From positions 27,151,598-27,215,597 of the forward strand of contig OY482847.1 in NCBI GenBank assembly GCA_960531495.1: a DNA stretch of 64,000 bases, given 5' to 3'. Within the stretch, counting starts at the first letter, position 1; every line of letters begins with the position of its first letter. The DNA comes from Zeus faber. Taxonomy: Eukaryota > Chordata > Actinopteri > Zeiformes > Zeidae. Made by a program: the position numbers and the translations under genes. Shown piece after piece: positions 1-29,100 of the stretch. The notes under the pieces are model-generated. The model did no database searches. It was not told the origin of the DNA and saw only the letters and a list, made by a program, of their open reading frames with translations.

Positions 1-135
1 TGGGTAATACCACACATTTTTATGTAAAAACGGTAAGAGTGAGTGTAGGGTGGAAGTTTATTGTACTTTAAGTGAGTGGTTTCAAGTCCAAACACAGCAA
101 TGGCTAACTATCATTCCTACATGTAATCTGTAACT

Positions 136-138
<3 letters not shown>

Positions 139-227
<89 letters not shown>
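139..227. repeat. (TA)n microsatellite
   Basis: A perfect run of about 44 TA units. Open frames across it encode only alternating Ile-Tyr and are artefacts. Confidence 0.98.
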
Positions 228-230
<3 letters not shown>

Positions 231-399
231 CAGCAAAGGCAGAAGGTAGTCATCCCCACATAGACCTCCTTTACAAAAAGTTCTATATGGAATGTGTTCC
301 CACATTAAATGACTGTTGTGGATACAACGCGAGACAAGGCAAAATAATCAGTTTGGTTTTTAAACTAGCGCTTTTGCTCGCTCTCTCCCCTCCCCTCCC

Positions 400-444
400 C
401 TCCCGGACGGCGCCCTCCGCCCCTCCCGGACGGCGCCCTCCGCC
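400..444. repeat. Two-copy GC-rich tandem repeat, period 23 bp
   Basis: A GC-rich unit containing CCGGACGGCGCCCTCCGC occurs twice in direct tandem, just downstream of a (CCCCT)n tract. It is a local GC island in AT-rich DNA. Confidence 0.8.
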
Positions 445-2054
445 AACAGAGCCCCCGTCCCCGGAGACAATAACCCTAACTAGGGCTGCCCCCTGAAAGT
501 CGACAAACCTTCAATAGGGAATTTTAAATAAGGGGAATCATGACTATATATTTATGTGTTAATCATCCGCATCTGGGCACAGAGCTCTCCGTGCATCCTG
601 ATCGTCGTGCCCTGTTCTTCCAAATAAAACAATTAAAAACAGTGTGGGGACAGGGCACGGAGGAACGGGGCACAACTTGTAGAGTCATTAAGATTATATT
701 CTGCGCATAACGCATGGAGAGGGGGTGATCGATGAGAGAGTCAGAGTCCATACGCAATTGTTTCGTTCAATAAGCAGACGTAAAATAAAATAACCTGCCT
801 CTAAAATAAAAACACATTTTTTTTAGCACAACGATTGCGGGCACCCCATCGCTGGCGCAAGCGTCATCGGTACTGTCAGAGAGGCAGACAGGTGCAGAAA
901 ATTGCCCCAATTGCTCCCTCTCCACGCCCCCTCTGAGGATGTCGCCCTCGGCAGCCGCCTTTCTCGCATATAGGAAGAGCTCCACCCCTAGTTTACGTTA
1001 ATGTTACTGCTCCCATTTCCACACACGTTCCCCATTCACAGCCGTACCGGCAATTTTTCCGGAATTTATACTACTTCAAGAGTTGAGAAATTTTCAGAAC
1101 GACTTTCATGGAACATTGAGACCGACTCCCTTTCCCACATGAAGCCAATACAGAACATTGCCAGTAGATGTACGGCTTTCAGTGCAAGTGGGAAAGGGGC
1201 TTATGACTGCTGCATGTTTTCCAGATATATTCCCCCCCTGCCATGAGTTCACATAATTCTTTGCAATTCAATAGCGAGCAGCAGTTGATGTTTTTTTTTT
1301 TTGGTTTTTTTTTATTTATCTATTTTTTAAGGTTGATGAAAGTTTTTGCATGAAGTGACATGACATTGCAAACAACTCATGGTATTGCCTGCCTGACTGA
1401 AAGGTTTGTTTAATCACACACTAATTCTGATGACACGATGAAAAATATCTGCCAATGCGTGTTAAAGCTAACTCATATACAGGCCACTGTGCACTTAATA
1501 ACCTCTGAGGCTACATTCACACTGCAAGCCTTAGTGCTCATATGGGAGTTATTGCACAGATCATATTTTGTTGTTTGGCTGTTCCCATTATTATTTTAAT
1601 GTTCTCAATATCCGATTCCAGTGTGAACTGGTCCAACCCTGAACTGACCCGCATGCACAGTTGAAACAAAGACGACACACACACAGCGCGCTGTCGTACG
1701 GAAGTACTCATGGCACATGTACTTCGGCTGAAGTTCGCGGATGAAATCTTTAAATGCAGGCAGGGGCAAGGTGCTTTTTAATTTTGTTCAATAAGGAAAT
1801 TTATAAAAATAAATTACTTAAAAAATAAAAAGATAATGTGCGCCTTTTGCGCCCTGCTCTCACACACACACACACTCTATTTTTTTTTGGGGGGGGGGGC
1901 GAGAGGTGGATTTTTAACGGCTACGCAGCCTTCTCAATAGAAACCCGAGATAAAACTTAATAGTAATGTTGAAGTAAAGAGTGCAATCAATCAAGATGTC
2001 CAGTCTAAAAAAAAAAAACCTGTGATGGCTGTGTCCCTCTTTATTCTCCTCTTC

Positions 2055-3092
2055 AGGATTATTGTTGATTAATGGGACTTCTGTCAACAGGGTGAGAACC
2101 TTCAAGTACCTGGGTGACCAAATCACGGAGGACTTAACATGGACTATACACACAGACACTGGTGAGAATGGCGAGGCAGCGTCTTTACCACTGCAGGCAG
2201 TTGAATAAATTCAGTGTCTCGGTGAGGATCCTCAAGTCCTTCTACTGTGGAGCAGTGGTGAGCATCCTGACAGGCAACACCACTGCCTGGTTTGGGAACT
2301 CTACTGCTCAGGTCAGGCGGGCCCTGCAGAGGGTGGTGTGTTCAGCCAAACGTACCACTGGAACTACCCTCCTCTCCCTGCAGGACTTATACACCAGGAG
2401 GTGTAGTAGCAGATCCCGCAGCATCATGAAGAATCCTCACCACCCCAACAACGGATTGTTCCAGCTGCTGCGGTCGGGCAAGCGCCTCCGCAGTCACACA
2501 GTGAGAACAGAGAGACGGAGACGGAGTTTCCTCCCGCAAGCCATAAGGACTGTCAATGCTGAACTCACCAGGGGCCCTCACTGAGACAATCACATAGGCC
2601 CCACTGCATTACTGTACTGTATGTTGCATACTGTACTGCATAATGTATCACTGCACTGGGTTACTGCATACTGTGCTGTATTGCTGTTCTGCTATTTGTT
2701 ACTGTATTGCTGTGTCATACTGTTGCATACTGTACTGTATATCTCAACACACACTACCTCACTTTATTCACATGCCACTTTACTGCACATATCTGTTTAT
2801 ACTAATAGCCTATCCCATATACATAAGTCTATTCCTTTATTTCTATTTTGTACCATCACTCTGTATTACCGTTTTTAAGCCTTATTTTATTTTACATTAT
2901 TCTATTTACTAACTGCATTATGTTTTAGGAATCGGTTAGTTCAGTTAGTTAGTTAGGTAATAATAAGGTTAGCTATTGTGTTCAGTTTAGAACTTATTGT
3001 GCATAATCTCCTGGTGTGTTGCAACAACATTTCACTGCATATTTATAAACATATGTATATGTATGTGACAAATAAACCTCTTGAATCTTATA
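2055..3092 (+). mobile_element. L2-type LINE fragment (end of reverse transcriptase plus 3' UTR)
   Basis: The plus strand encodes the C-terminal end of an L2/CR1-clade ORF2. A KYLGDQI-like motif is followed, after a frameshift near 2160, by a 140-residue frame at 2162-2584 containing SILTGNTTAWFGN, ALQRVV and LQDLYTRRC, which are typical of the tail of fish L2 reverse transcriptases. The following roughly 500 bp look like the element's 3' UTR and end with GTATGTGACAAATAAA and CTTGAATCTTA. A second 3' end of the same family lies at 29229-29517. The copy is 5'-truncated and frameshifted, hence dead. Confidence 0.8.
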
Positions 3093-3439
3093 CCTCCCCT
3101 ACAATCAGATGAACTTATGCAAATTATAACAGCCCATCGAAGAACTTGAACCCTCGTCTCCCCCCACAGTCATACACACAGAGCATTACACTAATTATTT
3201 GTGGCCGACTACTATAAAAAAAAATGTTTATGCCTTTTAACTTTTTAAATTTTTCTTCAATATAAAGATACTGAAACCGTATTGTAACCGTGGCCGCAAA
3301 ACTGTGATACACAACCAACTGAAGCCCACTGTACCGTTGCATCCCTACAAACAACAGGGCAGTTCGCATTCTTAGCTTTGACATAATGCTAGCATGTCCA
3401 GCACATACGCAAAAAAAATGGCGCACCTTTGCAAAGGTA

Positions 3440-3689
3440 TTTCTCCAGCTGTGGGCGGAGATACTCAGATGGGGGGTGGTTCTAATTCTAATGAGTCTCC
3501 AAGTGACATAGGAAGGAGATGGAAACCTTAACAGCTTGTTAATTCACATGTTTACTGAAATAGGGAACCCACAAAAAGCTGACTTGGTTGTCTTATTTCA
3601 CAATTTGTGTGTTAGTAGGCCCATCAGAGACCCAAATGTATGAGCACAAGCACTGAAAATGTGATTTTTTCATAATAGGTCCCCTTTAA
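3440..3689 (-). mobile_element. MITE with TTAA end, minus orientation
   Basis: This stretch matches 17468-17725 in reverse complement over roughly 250 bp, including the end AGGTCCCCTTTAA and an internal segment near GACATAGGAAGG. The terminal TTAA suggests the target duplication of piggyBac- or Kolobok-type transposons. The other end was not delimited. No transposase is visible. Confidence 0.6.
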
Positions 3690-4021
3690 GACTAGAAATG
3701 TAATGTGTATGTTTGAAGAATGAAAAAAAATGCAACAGTTAACTTAAAGGTTACTGATAAAACCTGTAATAACCTATTTAGTGTCTAAAAATATTAGGAC
3801 TTTTTATCTTAAGGATCAAATTAAGGATTCACAGGAGCTAGGCTGCCTTCTGCTATGACAAGGAATGAGGAATAAATTAAGTTCATTGTGTTTCAGTAGA
3901 AATCTGGATGAGAACTTGGAATAATGATATTGCTACCGCTGACCGACTGGAATGTACAAAATGCCCATTTGTAAAAAATCATATTTCTTGAGCAAATATT
4001 TTTCACCCTGCTGAACCAATA

Positions 4022-4388
4022 CAGGTACTCCTCACTTAACGACCGAGTTCCGTTCCTAGGGCCAGGTTGTTAAGCGAATTGGTCGATAAGCGAGGACCCG
4101 TGTTATTTCACTGTAAGGGGGCGTGGCCATTGCGAACGCTAGTGTAGTAAATACTGACAGACTGCGGAACGAGACAAGACAGAGAACGGTAATGATATGA
4201 GATGTATACAGTGTATACAGTATAGTGTATTATAGTACATATCGTGTATATAAAGGGTGATGCGCAATGAGATGCTTGCACTGAGATGCCGCGCACGCCA
4301 CGGTATTGTTCAGTACAGACTGGTCAGAGAACTGGTCGATAGTCCAAACAGTCGTTAAACATGTAGGTCGTTAAGTGATGAGTACCAG
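4022..4388. mobile_element. MITE with CAGGTACTCCTCACTTAACG inverted ends
   Basis: The left end begins CAGGTACTCCTCACTTAACG. The reverse complement of the right end begins CTGGTACTCATCACTTAACG. Both ends are flanked by TA. About 367 bp with no transposase. The TA target and terminal inverted repeats place it in the Tc1/mariner/pogo superfamily. A 132-bp relative lies at 16874-17005. Confidence 0.8.
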
Positions 4389-7300
4389 TATGTCTAAAAG
4401 TGCTTATAGGTCTTAAATAGGCGTCATTCCCATGACAATATGAGGATTCATGTTATCTTGCATTCTACAGCACCACCCCGCACAGAAATATGAATTTGAA
4501 ACGGATGTTCATCCACACGGATGCAACAATGATGCAGATCAATACTGTACAGTGAACAGACATTTTTCTTTTTAGTTTATATGCAACATTGTATTTATTC
4601 ATTGTATGTGACAATGTCCCTCAGAAAAAATAGCATTAACTATAATGAAGTCATGTGAGGCATCAGCCCAAATAATCTGTTTTTTGGTAGTATAAAAAAA
4701 AAGAAAAGGAGTTGACAGAATCAATTGTGTACCTTCTGCTCATCTGGGCTACAAGATCATTTGCAAATATTAGATAATACTCAAAATCCTCCTATTCTTA
4801 CTGTGAGGGCATTAAATTGAAGACTTTCATCCGTTGATTGCCCTTGCATTTATCCAAATTATATTCCAATTAATTAATGGATTCATCTGATTAATGCGTT
4901 TCCTCATTGTAGCCATTGAAAATGAGTAAACATTGCAAAGGACATGAGGACGAGAAATTTCAAACAAAATACAAGTTGACCAAGCCTCCAGTTCACTTAT
5001 ACAGATTATTTGAAATTTACCAATTTTATTGTCATGTTAACCAATCAAATACATAAATGCTGGAATTTAGTAAACTCAACATACCATGTAGTGAAAGTCT
5101 ACTAACATGGTTGAGAGATCTGACAGGAAATATTTATATGAAAGGCAAATTTTGATGAGATACTTGACGGTGGCCTACCACAAAGTATGGTTAGCTTGAG
5201 GTAATTTAGGACTTTGCCATTGCAAATGTTACATGGAACATACAGTATCTGGCTATAGAAAAAGCAGCCGTTTCAAACTGAAATAATGCTTAGGTCTTAA
5301 CTATGGCCTATCCCATGTCCATTCTGTCTGATATTTGATGGATAGTGGAGGGGTAAAATGACATGGAAGTAGTGAGTAGGGGGGAGAAAGTGGAAAAAAG
5401 TGAGAAGGTGTGTCATGAGAACCAAAACAGCAACATATTTGTTTACAAATAGACAGCCTTATACTGGGGAGAGTGGAAAACATAGAAGCAATAGAAGAAT
5501 ACATCAAGATATCAAGAATGTTTAGAGAACAAAGATAAAGATAGAAAACTGTTTTTGGATTGTGTTACCAGGGTAGTCTATGTTTGAAGAACCACAGTGA
5601 AAACATCTGCGGACAAAAATTCCTGCAATGAAAGTGTATTTGCAAGCTCAGACATTTACAAACCCGTCCCATCCGGGCAAGAAGAGGCATAGTCCCATTG
5701 TTTGACCACCAGTGTCAGATTTAATCGAGTTATGATAACACAGACCAGGTTACACTAAACAAGTGGAAGAATTTACCCTGAGCTGATATACCATACTGTA
5801 ACAATTTTTAAAAGGGCTGCGCCATGAGTGTGCAGCTTCAGTGCTGAGGCATGTTTTGATGATTAACCAAAATGCCAGAGGGTCAAATCTAGGTGTGGCA
5901 GCTCCAACCTCATTTCATGGACTTTTATAAACACCCAAAACCCTAAGAATATGAAGAGGAAAAAAAGAAGACCTGTTGGCCTGATGTAATGATATTTGAC
6001 AGTCCGAGACACTAGAATATAAAGTCAAGCGTCCAAACATAAAAAATCAATATTGCAGTCAAAACTGCATGTAGAACAACATTCTCATGGCAAAGCAAGC
6101 AGAGCACAAGCAAACCTCTTGAGGGTTGGGTCAGGGAAACTTGATAAAATATGAATTGACAAGACTTTGGCTAAACTCCCTTGCCCCCTTCTACAGAACA
6201 ATATAAATAAAAATAGAACAGACATGTGAATAAAATGCAGTAGAGCAGTATTTTGCAAGTAACTTAACTCACAATAGGCTACTGCAGTCCACAGCGAAGT
6301 CAAAAAGATAAATCCAATAACAAGGGCAAACCCCAATATGCCAGATGTTGAAGCAAAGCATTTTGATTTTCTGCTTAATTGTATAATGCATCTCTAATGG
6401 TGAAAAAATAACTAAATGTCATTAAGGTGTAGTATGCAGGCTAATGAAAGTCCACACTATTCTGATCACGTAATGGATACATTGATGATGGGCGACTGTG
6501 GAAGAGGAAATTGTCTTCATTATTATTCAAGTCAAAAACAGAGGTAAAACCACTAAAATCTTACATAAGAAAGAGTATGCGAGGGAGGGGGGCAAGGAAC
6601 ATGAAGGGAAAAAAAGCATGCAATGCAATAAGATACTCTCATGTTACCGAGTTTGAACGGAATTCATTTTTGTTCACATTCCAAAGTGAGTTTTTGAATC
6701 CCCTTCTCCCTCCCTTCTCCATTCCACTTTTAACTGTACAAATTATAAGTTGTGAAAGTTGTAATTTACAATATTACTTCTCAATTATGTATAGTAGCCA
6801 GAGCGTAAGATTAAGCATAACCCCCAGGTTTTATGGTCATAAACACGCAAACACACAAATTGATCTAAATTTAGATGACTGGACTAGGAAAGTTTGTTAT
6901 TGAACGTGTGGCGGACGATCGAATCTGTACTAAACTGATAACTAAGCCTAACACCTTTAACACTCACAATAAGAAAGTTAAGTATGACTTATTTGTCATA
7001 TTTCAACAGAGCTCCCCCAAGGACCATGTTTGGAATTTCTAAACAGTCATAATGCCAAAGAATCTTGGCACAATAAGCAGCCATCTCTCATCTAATGACT
7101 GGATTAGAAACAGTCTGAAGAAACAAAGCCAAAATTAACTTGTTCCACCAAGCCAGAAATTAAAAGCAGTTCAGTTGCTGATACTGGGAAGAGCCCATGT
7201 CTATGGTGTCTATGCAAATGTAAGAACCATTAATTGACCAGGTCTTTCTTTCAGAGAAGGCCAGAGGCAGCTCCTTTGGCTTGTTGCCGTTCACATTAAA

Positions 7301-7442
7301 TTGCTGAAGGCCTGAGCTGAATTGCAATGACTATATACAAGCAAGGGTTATAGGCCAGCTCTAGGATTTATTTTGAAACTGTATTCCAGCCCAAAATACA
7401 AAGAAACAAATGTCAGAGAATGATGTGCTCATACCATCTAGA

Positions 7443-7747
7443 CGGCTGCTTCTTAATCTTTTTCATGTCAAGGACCCTCAACTGATAATGCATTCGTTCA
7501 CAGACACCAAGTCTCCAGGCCTCCAATCCGAGAAGATTTTTATTGTTGGATATGAATAAGCCCAAAGTCACATACCTGTTATACTATAGTTACAGACATA
7601 ACAGTGAAACTATGATCAAAAAAGTCATTATTGTTTGTTCTCCAACAGTAGTAAAGGAAATAATGGTGAAGTTAATCATTATGCAATTAATCATTTTTCT
7701 GGGGAGCCCCTGGAAGGTCTTGAAGGACCCCATGTTGAGAATGACTG
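7443..7747. mobile_element. hAT-like non-autonomous element (remnant)
   Basis: The left end reads CGGCTGCTTCTTAATCTTTT followed by CATGTCAAGGACCC. The reverse complement of the right end begins CAGTCATTCTCAACATGGGG. These decayed ends resemble hAT-type inverted repeats of the CAGNGGTTCTYAAC kind. No transposase motif is visible and the target duplication is too degraded to be certain. Confidence 0.5.
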
Positions 7748-8366
7748 GCTTAGACACGCTTAAAGTGGAAATCCCTCAGATCGTCTGTGTTGGGAAGATA
7801 AAAGTACACGTAGTACAATTACATTTGGAACTCCAATGTTTATTTTTCCCCAAAATCTGTGCTTATCCTAGTCTCCACTGTAAGGCGGTCACTTTCTTAT
7901 CTTTAAAGTTTGTCGTCTTATGATCAATTGATTTGTTGTCTGTCTGTTTTTTCTTTGTCAATTGGGGTGGCCGGGATATTTTCGTTTTTCTTCTTAAACG
8001 TTCATCCATATTGACAGTTATACTGACAACAACAAGCACCGCTTCCTTATCAAATTCCCCAAAGCTGCCTTCCACTTCCAGCTTGCGCCCAATCTTTGCT
8101 ATCATGCCAATTTTTTAACTAAATAATGTTACGGATTACCACTTCAATGGAGGAAATTTGAAAGTTTCGTCACACTCTCACATATGTGCTTTAGTGTGTA
8201 AGCTCTGATCACAAAAACCTCACAGGGAAAGCACATTCTAGTATTTACAGCCCCAGTGATGGAAGGGAAAAAAACAAGAAAAGATTTGTGTCTCGGTTGC
8301 ACTGATTTTCTGAGGCACAATCATGAGGAGCTGCTGAACAACAAAGCTGATTTATCAAACTTAAGG

Positions 8367-8772
8367 CCGGGGTCCTTCAACTGGCGGCCCGGGGGCCAAA
8401 TGTGTCCAGCCTATCAATGTAGATCAGCCCTTTGAGTAAGATAAATCAGCACTAAACTACAAAACAACCCACCACAAACGTCAATAAATATAAAGAGGCG
8501 GTTTTCCCCCGTTGGTATCTCAATCAAGTCTACTGTAAATTTCGTAAATATCCTAAACAACAATGTTTGCTGTTCATAGCGAGATTCACGTGAGAAACGC
8601 CTGATGCCTGGACGCAAATTAAAGATTTGAAGTTCCTTCTCTTCGAGCATTTTCCTTGTCATTGTTTTTACAAGTCTCGCCACACTGTTTCACCCAAAAA
8701 CAACACCACGGAGCCTGAGCTGGTACGAAGCTGAAAATGTGGCCCCCGACATGTTGTCGTTGGGGAGCCCTG
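8367..8772. mobile_element. hAT (Charlie-like) non-autonomous element
   Basis: The left end reads CCGGGGTCCTTCAACTGGCG with CCCGGGGGCC just inside. The reverse complement of the right end begins CAGGGCTCCCCAACGACAAC with CGGGGGCCACATTTT inside. This matches the general form of hAT inverted repeats. An 89-codon minus frame inside (8414-8683) shows no clear transposase motif. It sits about 240 bp downstream of the candidate uaca exon 1, within the intron. Confidence 0.55.
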
Positions 8773-9009
8773 AACGAACTCCCGTGGTTCGACTAGTTTT
8801 TACGGGACACTTATGACCGCCTCCGTCCAGTATCGGAGCAGGTGCTTCTCCGTATTAAGTTTTAAATGCATGTCGGAAGCGACGCGACCAGGGGATACAT
8901 TTTATACGGCTTCAGCGGTCGGATCCGAGACGAACGAAGCCACAAATGAACGAAAAACGCGCTGTTTCTCCCCCAAAACAAATCTGACGAAGCCAAACGC
9001 ACAACTTAC

Positions 9010-9057
9010 TGTAATGGTGACCTCATGCTTTTTCAGTCGATACTTGAGACTCTTCAT
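9010..9057 (-). CDS. uaca: Candidate first coding exon of a uaca-like gene (partial)
   Basis: Read from the minus strand, an ATG with A at -3 opens a 16-codon frame, MKSLKYRLKKHEVTIT, that ends in phase 0 at a consensus donor (ACA|GTAAGT, donor at 9004-9009). The peptide resembles the N-terminus of vertebrate UACA (uveal autoantigen with coiled-coil domains and ankyrin repeats), which begins MKSLKSRLRRQDV in human. Support comes from a CpG-rich promoter-like stretch immediately upstream and from synteny, since UACA lies near PIAS1 and MORF4L1 on human 15q23-q25. No ankyrin or coiled-coil exon is visible in 1-9000, so the rest would lie beyond the left edge after an intron longer than 9 kb. 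Sixteen residues are little evidence. It could be another gene's first exon or a chance ORF. Confidence 0.45.
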
Positions 9058-9059
9058 GT

Positions 9060-9400
9060 TTACGTTATGCCGTTGAACGCCTACGAGGCTGGGAGAGGGA
9101 AATCTTTCTATTTGTTTTTTTTTGTTTTACTCGGTTAAACTTCAAAAGTCCAAAAAACGAGGTTTCTTCCCCTCTCTGGGCTGGTTTCACCTGACGCCTC
9201 GCCGCGAACTGGTGGCGATTGTCGACAAGCGGTCGTTTCGACCAATAGGAATAGAGCGTGTTACTTTTAGACCAATCGGAGTCCGCGGAGGGGGGGGGGG
9301 CGGGACTTCCTAGTTGTAGTATCCCATCGGTTCAGTGGGAACGTCCTGGGACGTGTGGGGCGCCGGGGCGTGACGTCACCCTCACCTGAAGCAGCGGGGG
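9060..9400 (-). promoter_or_regulatory. CpG-rich promoter-like region upstream of the uaca-like exon
   Basis: CpG density rises sharply here relative to the flanks. There are two CCAAT boxes (9242-9246 and 9272-9276, 30 bp apart) and a perfect palindromic CRE, TGACGTCA, at 9371-9378. Together these look like a TATA-less CpG-island promoter driving the minus-strand exon at 9010-9057. Factor binding (NF-Y, CREB/ATF) is inferred from motifs only. Two G-runs, around 9290-9300 and 9398-9407, interrupt the region. Confidence 0.45.
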
Positions 9401-10552
9401 GGGGGGTAACACGTCAAAACATTTTGGAAATCGAACCAAACAAACAAACAAATAAATATACAACCGCAATTGGAAATCAAAGTAAATACATTACCAAGTC
9501 AATCGAAACAAGTCAATAAATAAACATATGGGGCAACTGATCATGCATTTGGTATAAAACTACTGTATACTGCTGCGACGGGACAGTTGCGTGCTTGGCC
9601 TGAATCAGAAGCTGTTTGGAAAGTTGCCGTGGAATTTGACCGGCGGGCCCCGATCTCAAGGTTGATCAAAAAAACTTTTTTTTTTTTTTTTTTTAAATCA
9701 CTGTCAGACACAGATGTGTAAACATTCCTTGGAGCGGTTCAAGAAATATAAAAACGTCTGCGCTAGCGATCATCAAAAATGTCTCCGACACTTCGAGGCG
9801 GGCTTGCTATTGAAGAGCCTGTCAGGAACACCTCCTACCGGGCGCTGAATGGGGGCCAAGCAGATCCAGACTGCGGATCTTCCTAGGTGGTTTAGGAGTA
9901 ATTATGGAAGTAAGCGTAAGTCAAAATTAAGAGTTTTATGTATATATTTTTTTCTTTGTGTCATCGGCTATAAGACTCTTTTGGATTGGATAACCACTGG
10001 ATTGGAAGCTTCGATTATCGCCGACATTCATAACTTTAGTCAATGTGGATTGAACTGTCTCAGGCTCCGTTGCAACAGTGTCGCCATGAATTCCACACGG
10101 CCACTGCTGTCAAGACACTATGAAAACATAGGGAGTTGGAATCGTACACGTTTGTTTGTTTTTTTTGTTGTTGTTTTTGCAGCTATAGGTTAATCAGACA
10201 AAAGCCTTCATGAAATGATGGATAAATATTGTTCAGAGGTGCAGGTGTTTGCTCCACCCCTGCCCCCCGACAAGTTTGGACATTGGAAACGATGAACTGA
10301 ATTGAATACCTTTTATGAAAAACATGCAAAAAGGGCAAATAAATAAATATTTGATCAGGTTCTATCTATTTGAGGGGGGAATCACCCTCAGCGACTGTTT
10401 TTTTTTTTTTTTTTTTTTATTTATTGTTTTTCCCACGAAAGGTCACTGGCTAGCTTCAATTATGCTCTGGCCCATCAGGTAACTCAATACATGCTGACAA
10501 ACACAGCGTCTGCAAAAGGGAATAAAGCATGTGAAGAAAAAGTGTAAAAACA
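9400..10552. other. Intergenic spacer between the uaca-like promoter and the morf4l1 3' end
   Basis: No gene was recognised. It contains poly(T) tracts (about 9674-9694 and 10399-10418) and AT-rich unique DNA. A 114-codon plus frame at 9849-10193 has no homology that I recognise. Confidence 0.5.
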
Positions 10553-11131
10553 TTTATTCGTTAAAACAGTATTACAAACTGATAATACACGACAAATCAT
10601 CAAGACCAAGATACAAAACGGTTTGACTGCTAACCACACATAATGTTTAAGCATAAAACTGCTATAAGGTGTGATAACACTCACTAGCATGGACATGCGA
10701 CATCGACAGCGAATAAAAAAAAATTCAACCGTATAAATGGAATATAGAAAAAAAACATCCAAGCTTAAGAGACGCTATAAGACTAGTGATGGATCGGCAG
10801 TGTGTGTGTCAATGTTTTCCTCTCGCTGACGGGAAGGTAAAAAAAAAAAAAAAATCAAATTTAAAAAAGAGGAAGAAAGAAGAGGAGTGAGGCAGGGTGT
10901 ACATGTAACAGCTTCAGAGCTGCCCCGTTTGTCTTCTGGTACTTTCTAGAAATGTGACTCCAGGCTCCTGAGACCTCGGCGGAAGATGTAGGGTGAGTTC
11001 AAGTGAAAAATCCAGTCCGCACTTGCGCGGTCTGCGCACTGAAAAGGGGTTGTTAATGGCCGTTGTACGTGAGGTGCGGCGGAGAGGACAGGAAGCCTCT
11101 CAAGAAAAGACATTGTGTTCCTGCCTGGCGC
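10553..11131 (-). other. morf4l1: morf4l1 3' UTR with poly(A) signal
   Basis: The sequence after the morf4l1 stop codon is free of splice-like breaks and reaches a minus-strand AATAAA at 10553-10558, about 575 nt past the stop. The cleavage site should lie 10-30 nt further, near 10525-10540. The extent is inferred from the signal, not from transcripts. Confidence 0.55.
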
Positions 11132-28916
<17,785 letters not shown>

Positions 28917-28988
28917 TCACAGACTCAACTGATCTGCTATCTGGAATTTTAAGTTCACGCATTGCCAGAGTCCATTTCTTCCAAACAT
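28917..28988 (-). other. Possible upstream ORF abutting the morf4l1 start codon
   Basis: If transcription starts upstream of 28988, the 5' leader contains ATG (28986-28988), 22 further sense codons and TGA, the stop immediately followed by the morf4l1 ATG with no spacing and in the same frame. A second, shorter uORF (7 codons including stop) begins within it. The main ATG has T at -3 and G at +4, a mediocre context. Confidence 0.35.
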
Positions 28989-29100
28989 ACAACGACACCG
29001 AGGCTCCGCCGCCACCTTCGTCATTAGAGCGACGCTTCTTCCTGGCGGCGTCGGTCACGTGACCGGCGGTTCAACGTCAACCAACTTTTTTTTTTTTTTC
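28917..29100 (-). promoter_or_regulatory. morf4l1: morf4l1 promoter / 5' UTR region
   Basis: CpG-rich stretch directly upstream of the start codon. It contains the perfect palindrome GGTCACGTGACC at 29053-29064 (E-box/CACGTG core, as bound by USF or MYC-family factors). An E2F-like TTTCCCGCC lies at 28859-28867, just inside intron 1. No TATA box. The transcription start is not determinable from sequence. A poly(T) run at about 29084-29099 borders the region. Confidence 0.55.

Larger units (their letters stand above)
1..9009. other. Left-hand non-coding region (putative uaca intron 1 or intergenic)
   Basis: No convincing host exon was found here on either strand. The stretch holds a (TA)n microsatellite, an L2 LINE fragment, two MITE-type insertions and hAT remnants, which are listed separately. 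The remainder is AT-rich unique sequence with no recognisable gene. If the 9010-9057 exon belongs to uaca, all of this is its first intron, because no ankyrin-repeat or coiled-coil exon could be read in it. Confidence 0.5.

Noticed and set aside
480..993. Possible hAT element starting TAGGGCTGCCCC
   Set aside because: The ends match over only a few bases and no target duplication is visible.
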